Assembly (NCBI RefSeq): GCF_030463535.1
Contig: NC_132878.1
Span: forward strand, 29,448,261-29,512,260
Direction of reading: 5' to 3'
Source: Salminus brasiliensis
Lineage: Eukaryota; Chordata; Actinopteri; Characiformes; Bryconidae
Length of the DNA stretch: 64,000 nt
The stretch's first letter is position 1. Each line of letters starts with the position of its first letter. Of this stretch, positions 45,667 through 58,500 are shown in pieces. The translations under genes and the position numbers were made by a program. Below the pieces are notes generated by a model that worked only from the letters and a program-made list of their open reading frames with translations, did no database searches and was not told the origin of the DNA.

Positions 45667-46554
45667 ACATTTCACCTCAGACTCCATTATACGTGGCATT
45701 CCCATCTCACTGTGCATCACTGTGATCAGACTTTAAATACAATACCCCCCACCATCTGCCAAACTACCAAACACAAACCTAGTATCAAATATAAAAAGGT
45801 GCCCTGTACACATCAGAGCCAAACCGGTCAAAAGAATCTTGAGTTTATGCAAAAGCCTGAAGGAATACGGTGTGTCGGCGCTTCTTGCGATTAACGCGTG
45901 GACTCATCTGATCTTAATTTAAGCAGTGCATGTAAACAAAAATGGACGTGCCTCGACAAATCATGGCTTCTGGTGAAACAGGTAAATAAGGACAACAACG
46001 CAGAGGTACAAAACGCAAGCTGTAATAAATTGGTCTCAGTTGTTTAAGGTACAGACTGCTGGTGGCAGTAATTATCCAGAGAACCGTTATGTGCACACAG
46101 ACAACATTATAGACAATTTCAAATTTACAATGCAAGATAAACGAGACCAGAACAGTTATCATCTACACACTGCACTACAGTTTCCAATCCAACTGGAACA
46201 GGGGCTAATTTCACTTTCAAAGTAAATAATGTCCCGTGGTATATTACTTTACAAGTTCTTTTCCAAAGGCAACAAAATGTGTAGCTTTGTAAGGGCATGC
46301 TTTAGAGGTATAGAATTATCGGCTGTTTTAGTTGTCAGCTAGAAAATGAGTTTTAATACACACAGTTCTTGAGTGATTAGCGGGCGTCTAGTAACGTCAA
46401 GGGTGTGTACTGTTTCATAAAAAAAAGATCTAATAATAATAATAATGATAAAAAACACATTCCAGCAGTTTGTTGGACAAACACCACTCCATTAGCACGT
46501 TAACCGTCCAAACACAGGGACCATCTTCGTTTATGGTGCCCTGAGTACCATCCC
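44601..46554. other. Intergenic region and znf292 3' UTR
   Basis: No gene is recognised. A (CA)n microsatellite lies at 45627-45666. The last few hundred bases before 46555 are presumably znf292 3' UTR. No minus-strand AATAAA was found close to the stop. Confidence 0.5.
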
Positions 46555-49500
46555 TTAACACTGAGGACTGCCAGACCCCTGCTTTTGAATGACCACAGCA
46601 GGGCGCATTTCATGCAGCTGTTTGAGCAACAGTTCGAACACGTTTGAAAACCCTCTGTGCACCTCAAACGTCACGTTACTAAGACATGTTAGCTTCTGAG
46701 GGTTTTTGAACTCGACAAGTTTCAGCACATCAGACCTACTGCACACGACCGAGGCGGTCTTTAACTGCACGGTAGGAAGTCTCTTGCGTGGGTTAGCGTC
46801 CAAGGTCACAGAAGCTTTCCTCTTTCCGGAGGACTGTCTGGACTGCTCCAAGAATTGCAAGAAGGACACCTCAAAACCCATTGGCTTAAACGAGCTCAAC
46901 TTGGAGTTCTGCTCGGAGGCTTCCTCTTGCGCCAGCGTGGCGCTGGACGACGTGGAGTCCGAGTTGATGTCGGCATAGTTGATTGTGTAACTGTGTGCGG
47001 CTCTTAACCTCGTCACTCTCTTGTGAGCGAAAGGCTTGTTCCTGTTACAGGCCACCTTGCGTGGACGTCCTCTTCTGCGCTTGACCGCCACGGAGATATC
47101 GGAGCTCGTGTCAGTGGACGGTTTGCTGTCAGAAACTTCTGCATCCTCTGCACTCTCCTTTTCGGAAGTCGGCTTCGAAAACTCGGACTCTCTCTGTGCC
47201 ATGTTGGGAGCCTTCTCATTCTCAGACATCTCGACAGAGCTTTCCTCGGACTTATCCGTGTCGTCGCTCCTTGACGTTATGCGCTTGTACCTTGAGCGGG
47301 GCAATTTCTTGCAGTGTATGTAGTTGCTCCTTTGCTCCTCCAAATACTGTTTGGGCAGGCCATGCTGGACGTAATGCTTTATTATATTTCGTTCAGAGCT
47401 AGCCACGGTCTCGCAGCCTTTGATCATGCAGGGGTACTGCAATGGAAACCTCTTGGTGCACACAGCAGAAGCTTCCTCCTTGGTTTTCAAAATAGGCTTC
47501 CCATATTTCGTCCAGTGGTTGTTCTTTTTCTCTCTTCTCTTCTTCTCTCCCAACTTCTTGTCCGGTTTCTTATTAACTTCTCGGTTTTCCTTCTCGAGGA
47601 AAGGATAAGGGTTCTTCCGAGGACGGCCGAGTTTGACACCTTTAGAGTTCATCAGTTGGAGTTTGTAAATATCCTGGTGTTTTTTCATGGTGTGCCGCAG
47701 CAGATTTGACCTTGTCGAGTAAGTGCATTCGCAGCCCTCGACCTCACACCGGTACATTCCCTCTACAGGTTCAGCTCTAGGGACCTTGGCGTCCTTATGT
47801 TCTTTGTCAATGTGGCCAATATACTTCCAGAATGCCGTGAAGGTAACTGCACAATTTGGCTGGTCACACTGAAACCTGCCCAAGTTCATGCCAGACATCA
47901 TAGCGCCTGCTTTGTCGAGGCTTAGCTTGTGGAGCTGTAAATAATGCTGCAGCAGGTCCGTAACCACCGGGAATATTCGGGAGCAGTCTTTGACTTGACA
48001 CCGAAGCTCTTCGACTTCATTTACTTCACCATCAACTACGTCCTGATCCTCTTCGTTTTCGTTAATCTCTTCCTCCTCCTCCTCCTCCTCTTCGTTCTCT
48101 TCCTCATCTTCATTGACTTCGAATTTGGGGAGGTCAGGCTGATGTACAGCTTTGTAATGGAGAATCAGATTTTGCTGGATCGTGAAAGCAGCGACGCAGC
48201 CTTGATGGACACAGCGATATGGCCTGTAGGGGCTGAAAACATCGTCTAGGTCTGCTTTCTTTTCTTTAGGCTTTTTGGGTACTTCTCTGGGTTTTGGCAG
48301 TCGAGGTCGTCCCAGTTTAGCCTTTTTGTCTAGGGACAGCGAACCTGGTGACGCAATAAATGGTGTAGTCTGGGTAGTCACCAGGGGAGCACCTGTGTGC
48401 AGCAATCCTCCAGGTGGCACCTGATGGATATTCTGGCTAGGTGCAACAGGTCTTGACACAAACTGCCCATTTAACTGCTGCTCCATGCTTGAAGTCGTAA
48501 TCACAGAAGGACCGGATTTGATCACTGATGGATAAATGGCTGTCTGACTGTGGGAGGGGGCTGTCTGCATAGGCCCTGGGAGGATATGGTCCACTGGGCC
48601 GACGCAAGACGGTTGCACAAAGGTCTGAGGACTGCATTCTGATTTAATTCTTTCATTAGCAGCCACAAGGCCTTTCTGACCAGCACCATCAATTTGCTGC
48701 TGCTGCTGCCCACCATTAGAGGTTGTCCGTTCTACCGGACTATCATTTGGACTGAGCAAATCTGTGATGTTTGGAGTGGTACAAGGACTTCCATCAACCT
48801 CCAGGGATCTTCGAATGTACTGCTGCTGCTTCTGTCGCATCTTCGCGATCTGCTCTTGGGAATAATTGTGAACACTTTGATAATGGACTCTGAGGTTTGA
48901 GTTTCGTGTGAAGTTCTTGGAACATACTTGACAACTAAAAGGGGCCAATTTAACCTGGTCTTTCCTGTACTGACTGAGCATGTCGTCAGTGTAGTTGTGA
49001 AGTTTGATGAGATGTTTAAACAGGGCGTCCTTGGTCATGGCTCTATAACCACAACTACTGCTGTCGCAGGAGTAGCCTGGGATCTCCACAGTGGGGTTCG
49101 CAACGTCTGAGGTTTTAGCTAACCCGTGATTTTCTGAAGGTTCAATTGTGACCATGTCTGGTTCAGAGACTTCCCTATCCAAATCCAGTCTTTCAAGTGC
49201 TTTCTGAATTTCTGTCATTTCGTCCTCTTTTTGTATAGGTGATTTAGTGGACACATCACTTATGGTGCTGTCTGCAGAAATAGACGCCACAGATATTTGT
49301 GCCGAGCCATCAGTTGAGGTTACGTGCTCAGGGAAAGCTTTAGCCCCGTTTCCAAAGTGATGTTGATCACTTGGAGGCACCTTTTGGATTACTTGAGTTG
49401 CTTGTTGAGGAACACCCATTGCAGGACTTGATGCAGCAGAGCTTTGAAAACTTCCACTGTCAGCACCTTGACCTTGACACAAGCTACTTTTCTTGTGAAA

Positions 49501-52500
49501 ATCTCCAGCTAATATCTGCTCACGAAGTTTTTCCTTAACACTCTTTTCAGACACCAGATTATGAGCAAGACTAGCCATGGCAGCCAGGAGACCATCATTG
49601 GATAATCCACTTGTACTCACACTGGCAGATTTCTCAGTGACCTCCTTCATTTTGTTCAGTGTTTCAGTTTGAAGAATTTTGTCAATAGGATCAGCCCGGT
49701 TACAGGAGGCAGGAGAGATGTCTTCGCCTAGCAAACGAGACAGAAGTGGATCTGAAAGACCACTGTCGGAATATAAGGGATTGCTTATTAAGGACTGGGT
49801 ATAACTCATTTGATGCTGACTGCTATTTTCTTTGATATTCCCAGTGTGCTGAATCACACTGCTTTGCCCATCTTGAGGGTACGAGACAGATGTATTGGTA
49901 AATGCCGGTTGTCCTACTCCAACAGGCTCGCACATATGGGGTGAATTTTGCTTGATGGCCTCAGTGGTCGGCTTACTGTCGTTAGCATACGGGGAATCCT
50001 TACCACGTAGAAAAGTGACATTGGGGAATAATTTTGGGTCAAGGGGACCTTTACTCACTGTGTGAAAAGGCTGGTTGGAACTCAAATGTCCAGACGGACT
50101 GGGCTGGGGCGTGGTCACAGGAGAGTTTAGGAGATCAAGAAATGAGATGGGCAGGTCTGCTGTCAGGTCTGCGTCGTCAAAGGCTTTGCAGTGAGAACGT
50201 TTAGATAAATGTCCACCAAGGGATTTAGGACTCTGGAACTCTCTAAAGCACCTACAGCAAATAAACTTCCCATCTCTGATGATGGCAGGCCACTTCGTTC
50301 TTCTGCTCCTTTTTGCCTTTTTGATGTCCCCACCATTTGTGGAACTGACCCCACCATCTTGAGAACTCAGTAGAGCTGAAGAGGAACTTTCCTGGGAACT
50401 GTCTAGTTGTGGCAAATCCAAATGTGTGTTTCTCTCCAATTTCACCACACAATCAGAATGTTTGACAAAAGGTACAGAATTGCTCTTGGCCGGCTGAGTA
50501 TAGGAAGATGCAGTTGAATTGTTGAGGTGGCCACTTATAGCTGGATTGTTTAGCCTTTGGGTGCCATCTGTCTGTGGGGGGATGAAATTACATGGGGGAT
50601 TACTTTGAGGCTGCAAAGTAGGGTAGACCATTCGACTCTGGGCATCTGCCCCTTGGCCTTGTGAAGCTATGTTCATATGTGAAGAGAGGTGGCTGCTCGA
50701 AAGGACATCGACGTTTGAAGTCAAAGCTTGGGAGTGACTGGTCCGTTGTTGACTCGAATTGTTCACGGGGACAGAATTCCACGAAGGGTCAAGTGCTATA
50801 TGAGACTCATTTGCAGTGTGTCCCAACTGTGCAAGAACAATGGGATCTAATATACTCTCCATTTGATTGGGGAAAGGCTGGCTAGTGGGAACTGGCAAGT
50901 GGGAAGAGGTAGAGGGATAACTGGTGGTTGGGCAGCTTGCTGGGTAGGGAGGGTGGCAAGTAAGGTTTTGCATTTGCGTTGTTTGAGCAGGAATTCTTTG
51001 ACCCAGCTGGTTCTGCAGGGGTGCTACTGAATTTGGGTTCCCATTCATAGAAGCGGATTTGCTTGCCATTTGGTGCGCCCTATTATTCTTTCTCACTAGT
51101 TTCCACTGGGTGTAAAACTCTGGGTGAATTGCTTTCATGTGCTTGGTTAGGCTTCTATAAGAGCAATATTCCCGAGAACAATTTTCATAAGCACATTTGA
51201 ATTTCTCCTTCTCCTCTGCTGCTGGTCCAAAGCTGTTTGTGTGCAGTGGCTGAGCTGGTCTGCTTTCAGAAACCTGCATGTTGGTGGGAAAGGGAGTCAC
51301 TTGAGGAGGAAGCCTCTGAGACACTGGCATTACTGGGGTACTACTATGGGTGGTCGGTGCTAGGGATGCCATGCTATTCCCAAATGGGACTTGATACGGT
51401 GTCTGAACGTGGGCCACAGGATTAGGACTATATTGTCCATATTCCGTGTTGTCATTGTTGTAAAGAGGCAAGTTATGGGTTTGTGACACAGAATCTGATG
51501 CCTGCATTTGTCCTTGCAACACATCTTTTGAGGGGGCTGTCTGAAAGTCCTCTAAAATGTTTTGGTAAGAGGATGTTTGGGAAACTGGGCATGAGGAGGC
51601 AAGGATTGGGTCATTCATCAGCACATCAAGCAAGGAATCTTCTGGTCTGGGTTCATTCAAGTGAGACATGGAAGGGTTGACAGGAGTCTGAATCAGCTGG
51701 CCATCCATGTGCGGGGTCTGTTGTTGATCAAGATCTGGATCGGGTGGTTCAGCTTTGTGTGTTCCAGGGTCAAATGCTTGTGTGGGTCCTGGACCAGCAC
51801 TATTGAGCATGCTTTCAATGGAGTGCTTCACTTTCACCAGGCCAGTCATGTGATTTGAAGGGCTCAATGCACAGCTGGAGTTTAATAGGGGCCCTGCAAA
51901 GGTGTCCAGCTGGTCAGCGTCCTCAGATAGTTGACAGGACTGGTCTGGATGAGGCTCTAAAGAATGAGCGCTTTGGCTCTCGGGATTATGTACTTCTACT
52001 TTCTTAGTGTCATGGCTCTCCTCATGCAAATCTAACTGAGATTGAGCATGGAACACTTTACCACAGCCAGGCACTTTGCAAGTGAACGTTTTATAATGTT
52101 GTGCCTCATGGTCGTAGAGTTTAAAAGCCTCACTGAAAATCTTTCCACAGCCGGGAAACATGCACTTTGCCTTGAACACCGGATGGTCTTTTCTGTGCAC
52201 AAGAAGCTCAGCATTGGAGTCGAAGCTAGCTTTGCAATTCAGCTGAATGCAAATATAAGGCTTAGTGCCACAATGGACCTGAAGATGGTCATTGAGGTGA
52301 CTGACATTAACAAACTGACGGCGGCAATACTGACAAACTATTTTTGTGCTCTGCATTTCAAGAAAACGCTTTGCCTCCTCAACCTCCCCGTGATCCTTCA
52401 CATGGGCAATAAGATTACGAAAGTACTTAAACCCCCTCCTGCACTTTGGGACAGGACAAATGTTGCCCCCTTTCCCATCTGCTTTGACTTCAGCAATTTC

Positions 52501-55500
52501 AAACTGAGAGCCCATCATATCTCCATTGTAAAAGCCATCAAAGTCTCCATTGCAGTTGTTTTTCGGCTTGGCCTTCCGAGCCTGATTTTCTCCACTTTTG
52601 GCATTCAGCGCAGAAATGGCAGGGATGGTAACTTTTTCATTTGCCAGTTTCTTAGTGGTTTTCATCGCTGCCAGGCGCTCTTTGCAAGACAGCTTTACAT
52701 GTGACGCAACATGTGGGTCCAGAGTTTCTCTCGTTTCAAAAGTCTCTATACATATCGGACAGGTATAATATCCATCTTTAAAGTGAGTCTGTGCATGACG
52801 CACTATTCTGTGGCCAAGAAATTCTTTGTCACATAAAACACAATATTGCATGTAAGCTTGCCAATTTCGAAACCTAGCTGAGACAAACCCTTTCTCTCTC
52901 AACTTTTTAATTTCTCTATTTTTCTGCCTCTGGTCTGCGATTTCCTTAAGTTCATTTGTAGCATCCAGAAAGTACTCAGAAACATCCTTGAACTCCTGAG
53001 GTAAGCCTGGATCATCTAGTCCTTCTGGATGATCATCATTTAGTTCATCGATGGAGGACACGATAGATGCCTCCTCACCCATTAGTCCTAAGCAATGCCG
53101 CTTTAGTGTCTTCCAGTCCCAGAACTCCGGGTCAAACGGCCACTGGGTTTTAAAAACTAGGAGAAGTTCACAGCGTAGAGAGGTGGGTATCGGAAGGCTC
53201 TCCTCCTCAAGCTTCTGATCTGGTTCATTGTAGAGCGTTTCCACAGCGTAGTATGAGTCAACTGTTGGCTCCAGAAGAAACTCTGTCAGCTGGCAAGCCC
53301 GTTTCACTTCCAGGTCAGCAGGCAGCAGGCATGAGATGGTTTTGCAGATGGTGGCCTTGTTGGCTCCATCGCAGGACTCCATTTGGAGAGCGCGTGAACA
53401 CATCTCAATGCAGGCCGGCAATCCAATCTTGTCCATCTGCAGATCAGAGGTTTTCACATGATTAATCATTTTGCTATCCCAACACAGACTAAATAAAAAG
53501 TGGTGGAGAAGACACTCACTTCTGACTGGATCACTTTTATGAAAAACAGCAGGTGAAACACAGTTTTGGCCAGGCGAGACATCTGCCGGCACCTCTCGAG
53601 AAACCCTTGCTCCGAAGTCTCCAATCGCTTAAGAAGTTTGCTCCAGAAAAGAGTCAATTCCCTGAATGACAATGAGAGAGGAGAGGTAGTGTGTGAATAA
53701 TCATAAGATTATGTCCAACAATAGCTATTAGTCATCACCACCCATCACCCGGCAATGCTTCCAATTCAGTTCCACCTGAATTGTCTGGTGGGTCTTTTTT
53801 AAATCCGTAGGAGTTCAATTTAAAAAGGAAGTTTTTGTTTCTTCTGCCTAAATGTTGATTTTGTAAACCTGACAAAGCCCGCTATCCACTCATGCAGTTT
53901 GCATGACTCACCAAGCACAGTAGGTGTCCTCCTGGAGGAGCTGTTTGCTCAGAAAGCCTGAACACAGGGTGAAAGCTCCTCTTTCATCCCCATCTGCCTC
54001 CAAGTTACAAATCATCTCTAGGGCATCCCGACAGTCCACCTTTGACAGCTAAAGAGAAGGAGGCATAAAAGGTTTACTACTTACTGTTTGACACTTTTTT
54101 TAAATAAATATTAACCAACCAAGAGTTGGTCCAGAGGTCCAACATGCCAGCAATGGTTCAAAATTTCTTTCGCTTCAGGGCTGCTCACTGAGTCGGATCA
54201 GTCAGTCGACTGAAAATCTTAGTTTGTTTTTTCCCCCACAAAATTCACAGTAATTACATTTAATAAAGAATTAAAAGTAGTGGGAGTCATAGTTTTATAT
54301 ATTCTAGCAGGGCTATCTGGCGCACTTGCTAAAAGAAAATGTATGTGACAACATGCACTGGTGGTTCACTGTTGAGGCAAGCAGACACCAAGAAGCTGAG
54401 GCGGAGGGGGTGGTAAGTAAGGCTAGCAATGACGATGTTTCAGAAAAGGTTTAAAGTATGGAAACATTTTTAAAGGAGAATTCTAACAAACTTAAATGCA
54501 GGCTTGTACACATTCTCTAATTATCTGGGCAGAATTAATACAGGCAGTACGTTTTATTTACAGCCAATTCAAAATACACACTCTGTATATCTCTGCTTGG
54601 CTCATCAGAACACGGCAAATGATGATCACAGCTGCCTAGTAATTTCTATAGGCTAGGCAGATTATTCATTCTAGACCTATTAGCTATTTGCTGTGCAGGA
54701 AAAAGAGACTGAAGACAGTCAGGAAAACATTTGCTTTTTTATGCTAAATCACAAGTGTTTAAGGTCTAAAATAATATTATTATAATAATTAAATTCCTGT
54801 TACTGCCTTAGTCTAAGACACTACTTACTACTCATTTATTTAACATTATTTTCTTTTACTGCTGTCGAAATTTCCCTCATTTGAAAAGCACTTTGCTACC
54901 TGTAACATTAGCATTGTAAATAGTGAGCAGCTTAAATGTTGCCCATTTCAAATTGGTAACTGCAGATAGCATTTTTAATGGCAATTTACTAGGCCTGTCG
55001 CGATTATTACATTACAGACTTATCATACAATATAATCAGCGCGACCACAATATTGCCCATCGTGTTTACTTGCACATCTGTTTACATAAGAGATGTCACC
55101 AATATCTTAACCAGTCACACTGTTCTGTTCTCTCGTCTGCGCTCTGTCAGAAGCAGGACACAAGTCTGTGAGCAGACCGCGCCATCTCGCATGTAGAAAA
55201 AGAGTGCAGCATGCGTAATGACCAATACATTAATAACGGAGCCTCTATGCACACAGAACAGACTGCAACAGGTGAAGACGTGTTACTCCAGGATAACTGA
55301 TGTTTTTCCGAAGACTGCATCATTCCAGCCAGAAAGCTTGGATGAGCAAGTCTAATTGGACTTGGTTTCAAAGCCACATTCCTGTGGGGGAATATCAGTA
55401 TCACTTAATCGCAATTACTCGTCATGTTATGATAATACAATATTTAGTTCAAAAACAAACCCATCAAAATACAAAAAGTTAGCGTGACAGGCCTACAATT

Positions 55501-58500
55501 TACATAGATTCAACATGGAAATCAGCTCATTAGCAAGATTTGGAATTTTAACTTTAATTTTAAAATTTAAAAAAATAAATAAAATAAATCTCTAAGTCAT
55601 TTTACTAAGCAACTCCGTTGCACAAACACATCATAGCATAGTGACCAATGCAACATGCACAAACAATTGCACAGGTATCACCAAACAAATGAAGGAAATG
55701 CTGCTCAAGCTCACCTGGGATTTCTTACATTGTAATCATAATGCATGAGAATACCAGGAATCCACCAAAGTATAATTATTAGGTTGTTATTTTATTATTA
55801 TTTTATTTTATTATTATTAGGATCTTAACAATATTTGTTACTGTTGGATTTCTTTGCCATGGTATGATAACCTTGATCTTGTTGGACTAGGTTATTAAAC
55901 AACCACTGACATATGTACCATTTAAACTTTTTTCCCCATCCAATCTCCCAACATCATTATATGCTAAAACAGTGTGTCTGAGTAAAAAGAGCAGGGTGCA
56001 GCTCTAAGGAGCGACGCTAATTTTATGCTTATTAATTTACGATGTTTGATTAACTAAGGCAAAAGGCGACCAGAACCCAAAGCATATGACTTTGTTCAGA
56101 ATGACTGAGCATTCAACCGTTCTTTCACAACTTCCTCCATTTATTATAGTAATGCAGTGTTCTCTGAATGTTTGCTAGCCTCTGTGCGTGAAATAAGAGC
56201 CAGATTACTGACTACAAGCAAAGGGTGTTTTTACAGCACATTTGGATGCAAAGCCAAGCTACCAGCACTGTGAGGTTTATACCACCGCCACACTGAGAAA
56301 CATGAAGTAAAAGCTCTAGTGTTTCAGTTGCTCTCAATTCACACCACACCACTGGTTCTCAGACTGTAAGTGGGACATTTAGATGAAAACTGAGAGAAAT
56401 GCATCATAACTGGTATTTTCTAAAGGTCAACCCCATTTCCAAACAACAAATGTAACACCTGCACACAAACTACAGGTATCCAAGTAGGACACTGCTCACC
56501 TCATCCATCAGTGTTTGCTGCTGAGCAACAGTGCACAGGCAAACGAGATAAATCTGCTTGAAGTAGACCCTCCTTCCATCAAACTCTGGGAAATCTGCAC
56601 AGGCTTTAGCCAGCAGAGCAGCCTTGTCCATGCAGTTCTCTTTAATTAGGTACTTCACTCGCATGTGCAGCAGGTCTGGACCTTCATGAGTGAGGAACTC
56701 ATAGACTAAGGAAAAAAAAAGAAAAGACTGAGTTAAAGGGACAGGTACACATGAAGGCTTGTCCTCGTATATCATATCAAATCTCCACAGGTAACACCAT
56801 GCCTGCAACTGCTGCTACACAATATACACTAGACAACACAAATTGAAAACATACTGAAAATATGCTTTATGCCCAAAAGTTGGTGGACACCCTTTCTAAT
56901 GAATGCAATGCATTCAGCTACTTTAAGTTGCATCCACTGCTGACACAGATGTGCAAATGCTTGTCTAGTCCCTGTGCATTAGATGGGGCTTCTGGAAATA
57001 CTCTGTCTGTAATGATTCCCACTCCTATTGATCACTGTACAGGAAAAGCACCTTTGTCTTCTTGAGGAGTCTCGTTGTTGAGAATGCCAAGTAGTGTGCT
57101 GTTAGCCCAGATGCCGTTTTCTTGAGTGACTGCAGAAAGCAGCCGCAGCTGAGGGATGCCATTCTCCTGCAGGAGCGAATGGGCCATCTGCACAGAAAAT
57201 ATGATTAAACAAATTAATTTTACACTTTCACCAGGAAAACCAACAGAAACAGCAACATTTGGATACCGTACCTCCACAGAGGTTCGAAACTGCGCCCAAA
57301 ATACATCTGGAAAAGCGGCATGTAACGAAAGCAGAAGCTCCACACAGCTCCTGAAAAGCAAAGCAGGAATATAATGATTAGTCAATAACATTCATTATTG
57401 TAAAAGTAATAAGTCATTAGTTGCAGTCGCATCATGAACGATAAAACATCCTACTCATACAGTTTGTTATAGAATGTGAAAATTATGAAAATAGGTTGGG
57501 ACATCAAACATTTATATAAAAGCGGTTTTACTAAAGAATTAATAAGCATATTCTTCCTAAATTGTGGGGCCATATTATCTAAGAAAACACAAAAACTGGA
57601 TTAGCATCGCTAGCTCAACAATAAAGTGTTCAGATCAGCGGTACAAAAAAAAAACCAAACAAACAAACAAAAAAAAAAAAAACACCTGGGACATCCCAGT
57701 ATCCGGTTCTAGACCCAACCTCAATTATTTCTCTGGCAAACTGTGAGCAAAATATCCATGAATGAATAGATGATCCCTGTGTACTCACTGTGAGAGTTTC
57801 TCAACCAGAACTGGGGCGTTTTCGCACTGTGGAGAGAGGTGTGTGGACGCTCGGGCAAAACTCAGCAGAGCCACAGCATATCCCTCCAGAACAGGCCATG
57901 GGTCTTCATCGCTCCTCCACTGTCCCACATACTCCAGCAGAGTCTACACAGACAGACAGACAGTATTCAGTAAAAACACAAATGAAAATGTACTGGTAGA
58001 TGGGGGCAAGATCATAAACATAACACTATACTCTTGTGATTTTTATTTATTTATTATAATGTGTTGGCTAGTGAGGGGGCATGATACACTCAGCCCATAT
58101 TTTAATTAAATTCATGATTGGATCGAGAATATGAAGAAAATTACAGTATTATGCATGAAAAGGTGAATGAATGCTGGGGTGGTGTGCACTAATATTAGCA
58201 ACAATTATACATATTAATAATTAATATTCAATAAAAAATATTGGCTATTTACAAAATACAGATGAAAGTATGGAATGAATAACCAAACAATTAATTAAAA
58301 AAAGGTAGAAGGTTGGTGCATTTTATTGTTTATTACCAATATAAAGAGTATTAATCTGTTTCGGCAGTACCACTCGTTGGCAGAAATGACATTTTCTGAC
58401 TATTTAAAAACTGCAACTATTTTAAAAAAGTAACACGACTAACTAATCAATTAATCAATTAGTTTGACTAGTCTACTGCTATCAGAATATTAGAATATTG

